A DNA stretch of 64,000 nucleotides, taken from positions 496,001-560,000 of the forward strand of contig NZ_JAUSYH010000001.1 of NCBI RefSeq assembly GCF_030816715.1, in the 5' to 3' direction. Positions 52,469-61,299 of the stretch are shown here, piece by piece; within the stretch, counting starts at the first letter, position 1; each line of letters begins with the position of its first letter. A model generated the notes under the pieces. It was not told the origin of the DNA, ran no database searches, and was given only the letters and a program-made list of their open reading frames with translations. The stretch is from Streptomyces achromogenes. GTDB taxonomy: Bacteria > Actinomycetota > Actinomycetes > Streptomycetales > Streptomycetaceae. A program made the position numbers and the translations under genes.

Positions 52469-53556
52469 CAGGCGCCGCCTTCCTGTCCGGCGACCACGGC
52501 GAGGATCTCCTCGTCGCCGACGATGCCGAGGAGTGTGCCGTTCTCGACGACCTTGACGGGCCTGTCGGCCGCGAGCACCGCCCGGGTGGCCTCCCGCACC
52601 ACGACGTCGGGGCCCAGTTCGGGGCCGTCCAGGGGGTCTCCGTCGGCCGGCGGGCGCATGATCCAGCGCAGGGTGAGCACGTCACCGCGGGGCACGTCCT
52701 TGACGAACTCGCGCACGTAGTCGTCGGCGGGGGCGCCCACCAGCTCGTCGCCGGTGCCGCACTGCACCATCTTGCCGTCGCGCATGATGAGGATGCGGTC
52801 GCCCAGCTTGAGCGCCTCGGACAGGTCGTGGGTGATGAACACCATGGTCTTGCCGACCTCGTGGTGCAGACGGATGACCTCGTTCTGCATGTCGCGGCGG
52901 ATCAGCGGGTCGAGCGCCGAGAACGGCTCGTCGAAGAAGAGCACGTCCGGATCGCCCGCCAGCGCCCGGGCCAGGCCGACACGCTGCTGCATACCGCCCG
53001 ACAGCTGGTCGGGGTAGGAGTTCTCGTAGCCGGCGAGGCCCACGAGTTCGACGACCTCCTGGGCCCGCCTGGTGCGCTCGGACCGGCCCATGCCGCGGAT
53101 CTCCAGACCGAAGGACACGTTGTCGACGACCCGGCGGTGGGGCAGCAGCCCGAAGTGCTGGAAGACCATGGAGAACTTGCGGCGGCGCAGATCACGCAGC
53201 CGCCTGTCGTCGGCCTGCCGGATGTCCTCGCCCTCGAAGACGATCTCGCCCGCGGTGGGCTCGATCAGCCGGGTCAGACATCGCACCAGGGTCGACTTGC
53301 CGGAGCCCGACAGCCCCATCACGACGAAGACCTCGCCGGGCGAGACGTCGAAGTCGATGTCACGCACGGCGGCGGTGCAGCCGGTGCGGTCCATGAGTTC
53401 GCGGCGGGTGAGCCCGCACATCTCCGCCGAGCCCGGTATCGAGTCGGCCTTGGGCCCGAACACCTTCCACAGATTGCGCACGGAGATGACCGCTGTGCCG
53501 TCCGAGTCCGGGAGCGTGCCGCGCCGCTGCGGCGCCTCGGTCTGTGTGGGGGTCAC
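52468..53556 (-). CDS. proV: ProV-like glycine betaine ABC transporter ATPase
   Basis: A 362-residue ATPase with Walker [11 protein letters not shown], signature [16 protein letters not shown], Walker [18 protein letters not shown] and switch His in [13 protein letters not shown]. An N-terminal [11 protein letters not shown] and [21 protein letters not shown] region is usual for ProV/OpuAA, and a short CBS-like tail ([22 protein letters not shown]) ends it. GTG 53556 has AGAGG upstream. It begins 20 bp after the betB stop and overlaps proW, so all four are one transcript. Confidence 0.93.
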   Translation of the reverse strand: MTPTQTEAPQRRGTLPDSDGTAVISVRNLWKVFGPKADSIPGSAEMCGLTRRELMDRTGCTAAVRDIDFDVSPGEVFVVMGLSGSGKSTLVRCLTRLIEPTAGEIVFEGEDIRQADDRRLRDLRRRKFSMVFQHFGLLPHRRVVDNVSFGLEIRGMGRSERTRRAQEVVELVGLAGYENSYPDQLSGGMQQRVGLARALAGDPDVLFFDEPFSALDPLIRRDMQNEVIRLHHEVGKTMVFITHDLSEALKLGDRILIMRDGKMVQCGTGDELVGAPADDYVREFVKDVPRGDVLTLRWIMRPPADGDPLDGPELGPDVVVREATRAVLAADRPVKVVENGTLLGIVGDEEILAVVAGQEGGA

Positions 53557-53576
53557 GATCGACCTCTTTTCGGCGT

Positions 53577-55048
53577 TCAGCCGCTGAACCAGCGCTGCGG
53601 CCGGGGTTGGATGTTCTGCCAGATGTGCTTGGGCTCTCGGTATTCGTTCAGGCCGGTCGGTCCCAGCTCCCGGCCCACACCCGAATGCCCGAAACCGCCC
53701 CATTCCGCTTGCGGCACGTAGGGGTGGTAGTCGTTGATCCACACCGTGCCGTGCCGCAGCCGCCGCGCGACCCGCTGGGCCCTGCCGGCGTCCTGCGTCC
53801 ACACCGCCCCGGCGAGCCCGTACTCGGTGTCGTTGGCGATGCGCACGGCGTCGTCCTCGTCGGTGAAACGCTCCACGGTCAGCACCGGCCCGAAGGACTC
53901 CTCACGCACCACGCGCATGTCCTGCCGGCACTCGTCCAGCACCGTGGGCAGGTAGTAGTGGCCACCCGCCAGCGCCGGATCGCCCGGGCGTTCCCCGCCG
54001 CAGCGCGCAGCACCGCGCCCTGGACCAGGCCCGCCGCGACGTAGGCCTCCACCTTCTCCAGGTGCCGCGCGGAGATCAGCGCCCCGGTCTCGGCCCGCGG
54101 GTCGAAGGGGCCGCCGAGACGGATCAGCCGGGCCCGGCGGACGATCTCGTCGACGAGACGGTCGTGCAGGCGGTCCTCGACGACCAGCCGGGCCCCCGCC
54201 GAGCACACCTGGCCCGAATGCAGGAAGACCGCGGTGAGGGCGAAGTCCACGGCCGTCTCGAAGTCGGCGTCCGCGAAGACGACATTGGGGTTCTTGCCGC
54301 CCAGCTCCAGCGCGACCTTCTTCACCGTCGCCGCCGCCGAGGCCATGATGCGCCTGCCGGTGTCCAGGCCGCCGGTGAAGGAGACCATGTCGACACGGGG
54401 GTCCTCGCCGAGCGGTGCGCCGACCTCGGGGCCGGCGCCCAGCACCAGGTTCGCCGCCCCCGCCGGCAGCCCGGCCTCCTCCAGCGCCTTCATCAGCAGG
54501 ACCGACGTCGAGGGCGTGAGCTCGCTGGGCTTCAGGACGACCGTGTTGCCCGCGGCGAGAGCCGGAGCGACCTTCCAACTCGCCTGCAACAGCGGATAGT
54601 TCCACGGCGTGATCAACGCGCACACCCCGACCGGCTCGTACACGACACGGCTCACGGCGTCGTCACGGCCGGTGTCGATCACCCGCCCCGCGTCGGTGCC
54701 CGCGATCCCGCCGTAGTAACGGAAACAGGAGACGACGTCGGCGATGTCGTACTCGCTCTCCACCACCCGCTTACCGGTATCCAGCGACTCCGCCCGGGCG
54801 AAGACCTTGGCATCCCGCTCGACGATGTCGGCGGTGCGCAGCAGCAGTGCACCGCGCTCCCGCTCGGACGTGTGCGGCCAGGACCCCTCGTCGAAGGCGC
54901 GACGGGCCGCCGCGATCGCCGCCTCGGCATCGGGACGCGTACCCTCCGACACCGTCACCGCGAGCGTGCCGTCAGCGGGACACCGGATGTCCCGACGCCC
55001 ACCCGCCAGCGCGTCCCGCCACTCACCATCCACATACAGGTCTGCCAC
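53577..55048 (-). pseudogene. betB: BetB, betaine aldehyde dehydrogenase, with a frameshift
   Basis: An aldehyde dehydrogenase of about 490 residues oxidising betaine aldehyde to glycine betaine, first gene of the betB-proVWX set. MADLYVDGEWRDAL starts it; ALITPWNYPLLQASWK, VALELGGKNPNVVFADAD and FLHSGQVCSAGARL hold the catalytic Glu and Cys. Near 54001-54009 the frame breaks: VQGAVLR should continue as CGGERPGDPALAGGHYYLP, but two extra bases (GC in a GCGCGC run) shift it and the first frame stops at 53879. The second frame then reads on normally to ...PQRWFSG. Either a real lesion or an assembly error; the catalytic residues lie before the shift. Confidence 0.85.
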
Positions 55049-55216
55049 GCCCCGAGCCTTTCAAGAGAACGTCGTTGCGCATTGTGCACCCAATTGCTCG
55101 TGGTGGAACACCTTTGCGAATGTACCGACGCACGTCAAGGGGTTGGCGGATGACGATTGCGCTCGGCGAGCAGTTCTGGGGCCACCCTTGACCGGACGGG
55201 TCTCCGCATCGAACAT

Positions 55217-55250
55217 GTTGCGTATCGCTCACCATGTTGTGCAATACGCA
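55217..55250. promoter_or_regulatory. IclR-type box upstream of purU
   Basis: GTTGCGTATC begins at 55217 and an inverted ATACGCA lies at 55244-55250, 17 bp before the purU start; TGCGTAT and ATACGCA are exact inverted arms. The same GTTGCG(C/T)AT core occurs at 55074 (GTTGCGCATT, facing betB), so this divergent betB/purU region carries two boxes. Confidence 0.55.
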
Positions 55251-55266
55251 CCGACGGAGGCCGCAC

Positions 55267-56139
55267 ATGTCCCCTCGACCGCAACCTGGCCGTGAGTACG
55301 TCCTGACGCTCTCGTGTCCCGACAGAGCGGGCCTGGTCCACGCCGTGAGCGGCTTCCTCGTCCGGAACTCCGGCAACATCCTGGAAAGCCAGCAGTTCGA
55401 CGACCGGCTCCAGGACCGCTTCTTCATGCGGGTCCACTTCGACGTCTCCGACCCGAACGTCGACCTGGAGGGCCTGCGCCACCGCTTCGGCCCGGTCGCC
55501 GAGGCCTACCGGATCTCCTGGACGCTGCGCGACGCCTCCACGCCCACCCGGACACTCATCATGGTGTCCAAGTTCGGCCACTGCCTGAACGACCTGCTGT
55601 TCCGTCGGCGCACCGGCGCGCTCAACATCGAGATCCCCGCGATCGTGTCCAACCACCGGGAGTTCGAGAAGCTCGCGGAGACGTACGACATCCCCTTCCA
55701 CCACGTCCCGGTGACCCGGGACACCAAGGCCGAGGCCGAGGCACGACTGCTCGAGCTCGTCCGCGACCTGGACGTCGACCTGGTGGTGCTGGCCCGCTAC
55801 ATGCAGATCCTCTCCGACGACCTGTGCAAGCAGCTCGAAGGCCGCGCCATCAACATCCACCACTCCTTCCTGCCCAGCTTCAAGGGCGCCCGCCCCTACG
55901 AGCAGGCCTACGACCGCGGGGTGAAGCTCATCGGCGCGACCGCCCACTACGTGACGTCCGACCTGGACGAGGGCCAGATCATCGAGCAGGACGTCGTCCG
56001 GGTGGACCACTCGCTGGACCCCGGCGAACTCGTCACGGTCGGACGGGACGTGGAGGCCCAGGTCCTCGCGCACGCCGTGAAGTGGCACAGCGAGAGCCGC
56101 GTGATGGTCGAGGGCAACCGCACGGTCGTCTTCCGCTGA
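55267..56139 (+). CDS. purU: PurU, formyltetrahydrofolate deformylase
   Basis: A 290-residue enzyme that hydrolyses 10-formyl-THF to formate and THF. Residues about 10-85 are an ACT domain (YVLTLSCPDRAGLVHAVSGF), and the rest is a formyltransferase-fold catalytic domain with AINIHHSFLPSFKGARPYEQ (Asn/His) and VTSDLDEGQIIEQDVVRV (Asp). ATG 55267 has GGAGG upstream. It is divergent from betB and near betaine and formaldehyde genes, so it probably balances the folate one-carbon pool when betaine methyl groups are burned. Confidence 0.93.
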   Translation: MSPRPQPGREYVLTLSCPDRAGLVHAVSGFLVRNSGNILESQQFDDRLQDRFFMRVHFDVSDPNVDLEGLRHRFGPVAEAYRISWTLRDASTPTRTLIMVSKFGHCLNDLLFRRRTGALNIEIPAIVSNHREFEKLAETYDIPFHHVPVTRDTKAEAEARLLELVRDLDVDLVVLARYMQILSDDLCKQLEGRAINIHHSFLPSFKGARPYEQAYDRGVKLIGATAHYVTSDLDEGQIIEQDVVRVDHSLDPGELVTVGRDVEAQVLAHAVKWHSESRVMVEGNRTVVFR

Positions 56140-56331
56140 GCGGTACGGGCACCACGCGTCACGGGGGGGGTGGCGGGGACGATCCGGCTCCCTCCGTCGG
56201 CAGGCCGGCTGCGCTGCCGTGGCGCCCCGTCCCGCTCGCGCCGTGGATACGGACACACCATTACTGTCCCGCTATACGCATGTCGTTGCGCCCCACGCGA
56301 CGTCCGGCGTCCTGTTTCTCGGTCCCGACAC

Positions 56332-56362
56332 TTGCAATCGCGTTGTTTACTGCGCCTATAGT
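56332..56362 (+). promoter_or_regulatory. Candidate promoter of a leaderless iclR transcript
   Basis: TTGCAA (56332-56337) and TATAGT (56357-56362) resemble -35 and -10 elements with 19-bp spacing. The -10 ends six bases before GTG 56369 and there is no ribosome site, so the mRNA probably begins at or next to the start codon. Confidence 0.45.
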
Positions 56363-56368
56363 TTCGCT

Positions 56369-57166
56369 GTGAGCAACTACAGCCCTGACGCGGAATCATC
56401 CACCCCCCAGGCCGGTGGGGTGCAGTCGGTCGACCGCGCCATCAGCGTCCTGGAGATCCTTGCTCAGCGCGGCGAGGCGGGCGTCAGCGAGGTCGCGGCC
56501 GAGATCGATGTTCACAAGTCCACCGCGTTCCGCCTGCTCGGCGCCCTGGAAGCGCGCGGACTGGTGGAACAGGCCGGCGACCGCGGCAAGTACCGGCTCG
56601 GCTTCGGGATCGTGCGCCTGGCCGGCGCGGTCACCGGGCGCATCGACATCACCCAGCAGGGCCGCCCGGTCTGCGAGGAACTGGCGGAGGAGATCGGCGA
56701 GACGGTCAACATCGCCGTACTCCAGGAGCACTACGCGGTCAACCTCTACCAGGTGCACGGCCCCGGCGCCGTCACGGCACAGAACTGGGTCGGCCAGCTG
56801 ACCCCGCTGCACGCCACATCGAGCGGCAAGATCCTGCTGGCCCACCTGCCGGCCGAGGAGCGCACCGCACTGCTCGCCGAGGCCGGCCTGAAGAAGGTCA
56901 CCCCGCACACCATCACGGCGCGGACGAAGCTCGAGAAGAACCTCGCCGAGGCCCGTGAGCGCGGTTACGCCTGGGCGCGAGAGGAGCTGGAGATCGGCCT
57001 GCACGCCATGGCCGCGCCGATCCGCGACCGGGACGGCGAGGTCATCGCCGCTCTCAGCGCCTCCGGGCCCTCCTACCGGCTCACCGACGAGCGTCTGCAC
57101 GAGCTGTCCCCGGTGCTGCTGAAGGGCGCGGAGGAGATCAGCCGCCGCATGGGCTACCTGGGCTGA
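56369..57166 (+). CDS. IclR-family transcriptional regulator of the betaine/one-carbon locus
   Basis: A 265-residue regulator. The winged helix is VQSVDRAISVLEILAQRGEA then VAAEIDVHKSTAFRLLGALE; the IclR effector domain follows (GRPVCEELAEEIGETVNIAV, LHATSSGKILLAHLP, ISALSASGPSYRL-like near 230). GTG 56369 is taken as a leaderless start. It sits between purU and the Rieske/MBL/dehydrogenase genes; repeated GTTGCG(C/T)AT boxes at these promoters make it the likely local regulator. The effector is unknown, possibly betaine or a derivative. Confidence 0.9.
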   Translation: MSNYSPDAESSTPQAGGVQSVDRAISVLEILAQRGEAGVSEVAAEIDVHKSTAFRLLGALEARGLVEQAGDRGKYRLGFGIVRLAGAVTGRIDITQQGRPVCEELAEEIGETVNIAVLQEHYAVNLYQVHGPGAVTAQNWVGQLTPLHATSSGKILLAHLPAEERTALLAEAGLKKVTPHTITARTKLEKNLAEARERGYAWAREELEIGLHAMAAPIRDRDGEVIAALSASGPSYRLTDERLHELSPVLLKGAEEISRRMGYLG

Positions 57167-57315
57167 GCGGTCCGGCGGCCGCGGGACCGGCGAACTGGAT
57201 CCTCACTCGGCAGTGGTCGGACCAGAGCGACGAGCCGCCCGCCGTAGCCCTTGCTGCGCAGTGAGCGCGCCGCCGGCAGTCCGGCGGGCGAAGGCGCCCA
57301 CCACGGCCGCCGTTC

Positions 57316-57678
57316 TCACGCGGCGCCCGGGGCGAGCCGCGCCGCGATGCAGGGCGGCAGGTTGGGGGCCTCCAGGGACAGCCGGACGTGGATCATGCCG
57401 TCCTCGACGACGACCTCGTGCGTCCGCACGGGGAGCTTGGCCGGCGGGGAGTCCACCGCGCCGGTCCGCAGGTCGAACTTCGAGGCGTGCAGGGGGCATT
57501 CCACCTCGCAGCCCTCCAGCCAGCCGTCGGCGAGCGAGGCGTCCTGGTGGGTGCAGGTGTCGTCGATGGCGAAGAGCCCGCCGTCGTCGGTGTGGAACAC
57601 CGAGACCGGCGGGTCGATGTCGAGCCGGTAGGCCTCGCCTCGCGGGAGATCGGCGAGACGGCACGCGGGAATCATCAT
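57316..57678 (-). CDS. Small Rieske ferredoxin
   Basis: A 120-residue Rieske [2Fe-2S] protein with CTHQDASLADGW and CPLHASKFDLRTG, the two Cys-X-His / Cys-X2-His ligand sites, in the non-heme-iron-oxygenase ferredoxin style. ATG 57678 has GAGGTG upstream; a second ATG follows directly. It lies in a locus for betaine transport and formaldehyde removal, so it may feed electrons to a glycine betaine demethylase whose oxygenase gene is not in the window. IclR-type boxes stand upstream. Confidence 0.88.
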   Translation of the reverse strand: MMIPACRLADLPRGEAYRLDIDPPVSVFHTDDGGLFAIDDTCTHQDASLADGWLEGCEVECPLHASKFDLRTGAVDSPPAKLPVRTHEVVVEDGMIHVRLSLEAPNLPPCIAARLAPGAA

Positions 57679-57713
57679 GACACCTCGTTCGCTGGTGCAT
57701 ATAGCGAAACGGA

Positions 57714-57805
57714 TTGCGATAAGCGCAACAACAGTCTGAGGTCGCCCGGAATGCTTGTCAAGGCATCCGAGAGGCGGGACGGGCGACAGACCATCGTTGC
57801 GTATC
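57714..57805. promoter_or_regulatory. Two IclR-type boxes in front of the Rieske gene
   Basis: TTGCGATAAGCGCAA (57714-57728) has exact TTGCG/CGCAA arms and on the minus strand reads GTTGCGCTTATC; GTTGCGTATC at 57796-57805 is identical to the purU box. The rest of the 322-bp space from 57679 to 58000 shows no gene. Confidence 0.5.
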
Positions 57806-58000
57806 AGGAAACGTCAAGCTCTATAGGCAACAACGCGAAGGTGCGCGCCGGCTCCGGGGACTGCTCCGGGCCGGGCGTCCCGGCCCCGGACGGTGCGGGG
57901 CCCATGACGACGGCCTCGCACCGTCGGGGACACATGAGCCCGCGCCCGCCTCTGCCCTGCCACCGGGCCGGAGCGGGCGCGCGTTCCGCGTCGGCGGAGG

Positions 58001-58633
58001 TCAGAACCCCCGGTCGATCCACTCCTGCAAATGCGGGGCCTCCGCCGCGACGGTGGTCGTGTCCCCGTGACCGGTGTGCACGGTCGTGTCGCCCGGCAGG
58101 GTCAGCAGCCGGTCCCGGATGGAGTCCACGATGGTCGGGAAGTCGCTGTACGACCTCCCGGTCGCCCCCGGGCCGCCGGCGAAGAGCGTGTCCCCGCTGA
58201 AGAGGGCCCGCAGAGCGGGTGCGTGGAGGCAGACCGCGCCCGGGGCGTGGCCCGGGGTGTGCAGCACGGTCAGCTCGACGCCGCCCACGGTGAGGACCTG
58301 GCCGTCGGCCAGCTCGCCGTCGGGCGCCCGGTCGGGGTGGGTCTGCTTCCACAGCGGCAGGTCGGCGCCGTGCAGCAGGATCGGGGCGCCGGTGCGGTCC
58401 GCGAGCGCGGGCGCGGCGTCGATGTGGTCGTTGTGGGCATGGGTGCAGACGATGGCCCGCAGGGTGCGCCCGCCGAGGGCGTCGGCGATGGCCTCGGCGT
58501 CGTGCGCGGCGTCGATGACCACCGCCTCCTCGGCGTCGCCGACGATCCACACGTTGTTGTCCACGTCCCAGACCCCGCCGTCCAGCGCGAACGTTCCCGA
58601 GGTGACGAGCCGTTCGACGGTGACGCCGGCCAT
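58001..58633 (-). CDS. Metallo-beta-lactamase-fold hydrolase (glyoxalase II-like)
   Basis: A 210-residue hydrolase with the zinc motif THAHNDHID (HxHxDH), then HTPGHAPGAVCL and LFSGDTLFAGG and a late HTGHGDTTT. This is the glyoxalase II-like branch that cuts thioesters. Its ATG overlaps the stop of the mycothiol dehydrogenase (TGATG), strongly suggesting hydrolysis of S-formylmycothiol, the product of that enzyme, to formate. The linkage is inference from coupling. Confidence 0.88.
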   Translation of the reverse strand: MAGVTVERLVTSGTFALDGGVWDVDNNVWIVGDAEEAVVIDAAHDAEAIADALGGRTLRAIVCTHAHNDHIDAAPALADRTGAPILLHGADLPLWKQTHPDRAPDGELADGQVLTVGGVELTVLHTPGHAPGAVCLHAPALRALFSGDTLFAGGPGATGRSYSDFPTIVDSIRDRLLTLPGDTTVHTGHGDTTTVAAEAPHLQEWIDRGF

Positions 58634-59718
58634 CAGAAGGTCACCACCGAGCGCAGCACGTCGCCGCGGTGCATCCGCTCGAAGGCCTTCTCGACCTCGT
58701 CCAGGGCGATGGTCTCGGTGACGAAGGCGTCCAGGTCCAGACGGCCCTGGAGATAGAGGTCGATGAGCATGGGGAAGTCCCGGCTGGGCAGGCAGTCGCC
58801 GTACCAGGAGGACTTGAGGGCGCCGCCGCGGCCGAAGACGTCCAGCAGCGGCAGTTCCAGCTTCATCTCGGGCGTCGGCACGCCGACGAGGACGACCGTG
58901 CCGGCCAGGTCGCGGGCGTGGAACGCCTGCACGTACGTCTCCGGACGGCCGACGGCCTCGATCACCACGTCCGCGCCGAAGCCGCCGGTCAGCTCGCGGA
59001 TGGCCTCGACCGGGTCGGTCTCACTGGCGTTCACGGTGTGGGTCGCGCCCAGCTTCCGCGCGGTCTCCAGCTTGGCGTCGTCGATGTCCACCGCGACGAT
59101 CCTCGACGCGCCCGCCAGGTTCGACCCGACGACCGCCGCCGCTCCCACCCCGCCGCAGCCGATGACCGCCACGCTGTCGCCGCGCCCGACCTGGCCGGTG
59201 TTGATGGCCGCGCCGATGCCCGCCATCACACCGCAGCCGAGCAGTCCGGCCGCGGCGGCGGAGGCGGCCCGGTCGACCTTGGTGCACTGCCCCGCCGCCA
59301 CCAGCGTCTTCTCCGCGAACGCGCCGATGCCGAGGGCGGGCGAGAGCTCGGTGCCGTCCAGGAGCGTCATCTTCTGCTTCGCGTTGTGGGTGGCGAAGCA
59401 GTACCAGGGCCGGCCGCGCAGACAGGCCCGGCACTGCCCGCACACGGCACGCCAGTTGAGGATGACGAAGTCGCCGGGGGCGACGTCGGTGACACCCTCC
59501 CCCACGGACTCCACCACGCCGGCCGCCTCGTGGCCGAGCAGGAAGGGGAAGTCGTCGTTGATGCCGCCCTCGCGGTAGTGCAGATCGGTGTGGCAGACCC
59601 CGCAGGCCTCGACCTTCACCAGCGCCTCACCCGGACCCGGGTCCGGCACCACGATCGTTTCCAGGCTGACGGGGGCGCCCTTGCCCCGCGCGACGACGGC
59701 ACGGACCTGGTGCGTCAT
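58633..59718 (-). CDS. mscR: S-(hydroxymethyl)mycothiol dehydrogenase
   Basis: A 361-residue zinc alcohol dehydrogenase of the mycothiol-dependent formaldehyde dehydrogenase type. [19 protein letters not shown] and [16 protein letters not shown] hold catalytic-zinc ligands; [15 protein letters not shown] gives the four-Cys structural zinc; [14 protein letters not shown] is the NAD-binding site. ATG 59718 has GAGGAG five bases upstream, which decides it over the GTG two codons earlier. First of a coupled pair with the MBL hydrolase; GTTGC boxes lie upstream near 59792 and 59818. Confidence 0.88.
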   Translation of the reverse strand: MTHQVRAVVARGKGAPVSLETIVVPDPGPGEALVKVEACGVCHTDLHYREGGINDDFPFLLGHEAAGVVESVGEGVTDVAPGDFVILNWRAVCGQCRACLRGRPWYCFATHNAKQKMTLLDGTELSPALGIGAFAEKTLVAAGQCTKVDRAASAAAAGLLGCGVMAGIGAAINTGQVGRGDSVAVIGCGGVGAAAVVGSNLAGASRIVAVDIDDAKLETARKLGATHTVNASETDPVEAIRELTGGFGADVVIEAVGRPETYVQAFHARDLAGTVVLVGVPTPEMKLELPLLDVFGRGGALKSSWYGDCLPSRDFPMLIDLYLQGRLDLDAFVTETIALDEVEKAFERMHRGDVLRSVVTF

Positions 59719-59884
59719 GGCCACTCCTCGGCTGATACGAGAACTACGACAACTACGGAACCCACGAGCGCCTGCGAAAACAGGGACTGGCGTTGCTTAT
59801 TACGGCACACACCTCATGAGTCGCAACAAGCATCGTGGAGGGCGGACCGCCGGTCAAGGAGTCGGCGCGAACCCGGAAAGGGCC

Positions 59885-59928
59885 GAGGGGGTCCGAGGAC
59901 ATGAACGAGGGGGTCCGAGGACATGAAA
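59885..59928. repeat. 22-bp tandem direct repeat beside a terminator
   Basis: Two copies of a 22-bp unit beginning GAGGGGGTCCGAGGACATGAA lie at 59885-59906 and 59907-59928, directly followed by the hairpin. The gene-free space from 59719 to 59977 otherwise holds the mycothiol dehydrogenase promoter. Confidence 0.75.
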
Positions 59929-59962
59929 GGGCGCCGCCCGCTCGGTGAGCGTGGCGGCGCCC
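59929..59962. terminator. Hairpin after the DUF3618-type gene
   Basis: GGGCGCCGCC (59929-59938) pairs with GGCGGCGCCC (59953-59962), with an inner GCTC/GAGC pair. It lies 16 bases past the stop of the leftward gene ending at 59978. Confidence 0.7.
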
Positions 59963-59977
59963 GGGGCGTCGTCGGGG

Positions 59978-60424
59978 CTATTTCCGCCCGTGTCGCAGGA
60001 GCACGAAGGCGAGGGCGGCGGCGGCCGCGGCGAGGCCGATGACCGCTTTGCGGTGGTCGCGGACCGGCTCGGGCGCCTTGTCCTGCCACAGCTGTTCGGC
60101 CTGCCCTGCCCTGGTCCTGACCTGCCCCGCGGCCGCGGCGGCCCTGTCCTTCACCGGAGCGGGGACCTTCTCCTCCAGGGCGTGGGCCGCCTCGGCCGCC
60201 TTGCCCCTGGCCTGTTCGGACAGGTGCGTCGCCCTCGCGCCCGCCTGCTCCTTCAGCTCGACGGCATGTCCCTTCAGCTCGGCGGCCTTCTCCTGGGCGC
60301 GGGCCTTCACATCCGTCTTCGCGGCCAGCGACTCGAGCGTCGCGCCGAGCTCGTGGCGCGTCCGCTCGACCCGGTGGCGCAGCTCATCGGGGTTCGTGGG
60401 TTCGTTCTGGGAGGACTGGGTCAT
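59978..60424 (-). CDS. DUF3618-type membrane-anchored protein
   Basis: A 148-residue protein with NPDELRHRVERTRHELGATLESLAAKTDVKARAQEKAAE split as the DUF3618 signature at the N-terminus, a long Ala/Lys/Glu-rich amphipathic helical middle, and a C-terminal membrane segment (AVIGLAAAAAALAFVLL). ATG 60424 overlaps the stop of the upstream holin-like gene (ATGA). The pair recurs in actinobacteria as envelope-stress-type small proteins; function unknown. Confidence 0.8.
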   Translation of the reverse strand: MTQSSQNEPTNPDELRHRVERTRHELGATLESLAAKTDVKARAQEKAAELKGHAVELKEQAGARATHLSEQARGKAAEAAHALEEKVPAPVKDRAAAAAGQVRTRAGQAEQLWQDKAPEPVRDHRKAVIGLAAAAAALAFVLLRHGRK

Positions 60425-60864
60425 CGTCGGGCACTCTCCTTGATCTCCGACACATCGGCTTTCACGCTTTCCACGGTGCGCTCGGGCATCGGCGGGGCGG
60501 CCCGGCCGACCTGCTTCCTGCCGGTGAGCGCCAGCACGGCGGTGATCACCGCCAGCACGCCCGTGACGATCAGGGCGGCGGCCCACACCGGGAGCGGCAC
60601 CGCGAGTCCGGCGATCGCGGCGGCGATCAGCGCCTGCAGGGTGAGGACGCCGAAGAGCCCGGCCCCGCCGAACAGTCCACCGCCCTTGCCGTACCGCTTT
60701 CCCTTCTCGACCATCTCGGCCTGCGCGAGCCGCATCTCGCCGCGCACCAGCTCGCTCAGCTGTTGCGAGGCGCGGTGCACCAGTGCGCCGACCGATTCAC
60801 CGCCGTCCTCGGCGCTCCGGGCGCCGCGGTCGCCGGTCACGCCGTACCGGCCCGTCTCAGCCAT
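60421..60864 (-). CDS. Phage-holin-family (actinobacterial holin-X type) membrane protein
   Basis: A 147-residue protein. VGALVHRASQQLSELVRGEMRLAQAEMVEKGKRYG reads as the typical N-terminal helix of the actinobacterial holin-like family, followed by two membrane segments (GLFGVLTLQALIAAAIAGLA, VWAAALIVTGVLAVITAVLAL). ATG 60864 is chosen because AAGGGG lies eight bases upstream. It is not evidence of a prophage. It is coupled to the DUF3618-type gene. Confidence 0.82.
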   Translation of the reverse strand: MAETGRYGVTGDRGARSAEDGGESVGALVHRASQQLSELVRGEMRLAQAEMVEKGKRYGKGGGLFGGAGLFGVLTLQALIAAAIAGLAVPLPVWAAALIVTGVLAVITAVLALTGRKQVGRAAPPMPERTVESVKADVSEIKESARR

Positions 60865-61299
60865 CGTCATCACCCCTTTTCATCATGCGGTGCCGGCCGA
60901 GTACCCGCCGGTCGGCGAGAAAGGCATACGGACCGTCCGCGCACCGGACGAACGGAACAGGCGAGCGGACCGCGCCCCGCCGGACCGGGCTGGGGCTGGG
61001 CCGGGGCCGGAGCTGGGCCGGGCCGGGCCGGGTGACCGTGTCGGGGGCGGCGGCCCCGCAGGTGCGCACGTCGGTGACGCGGTTCAGCTGCGGCCCGTCC
61101 CCGGCGCAGGCCGCCCGGCCTCCGGGGGCGATACGGCGGCAGGGGGCCGACTGCCCGTCGAGGTCTCCACGGTGACGTCCGGGAGCCGGCGCAGTCGTCG
61201 ACGACCCGGTGCACCCCGTTCGGCCCCTCGCCCCGCGCGGTGGCGCCGGTCGTTGCCTAGCGTCGAGGCGAAGGCCACCTCGGCCGGGAGGAGACGCCC
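60865..61299. other. 435-bp gene-free, G-rich divergent region
   Basis: It separates the leftward holin-like operon from the rightward excalibur gene. Around 60980-61035 the plus strand has repeated GGGCTGGG/GGGCCGGG blocks that could form G-quadruplexes. No gene was recognised. Confidence 0.5.

Noticed and set aside
60421..60864. Holin-like gene as a sign of a prophage
   Set aside because: The family is a chromosomal actinobacterial membrane-protein family; no endolysin, integrase or structural phage genes are near.
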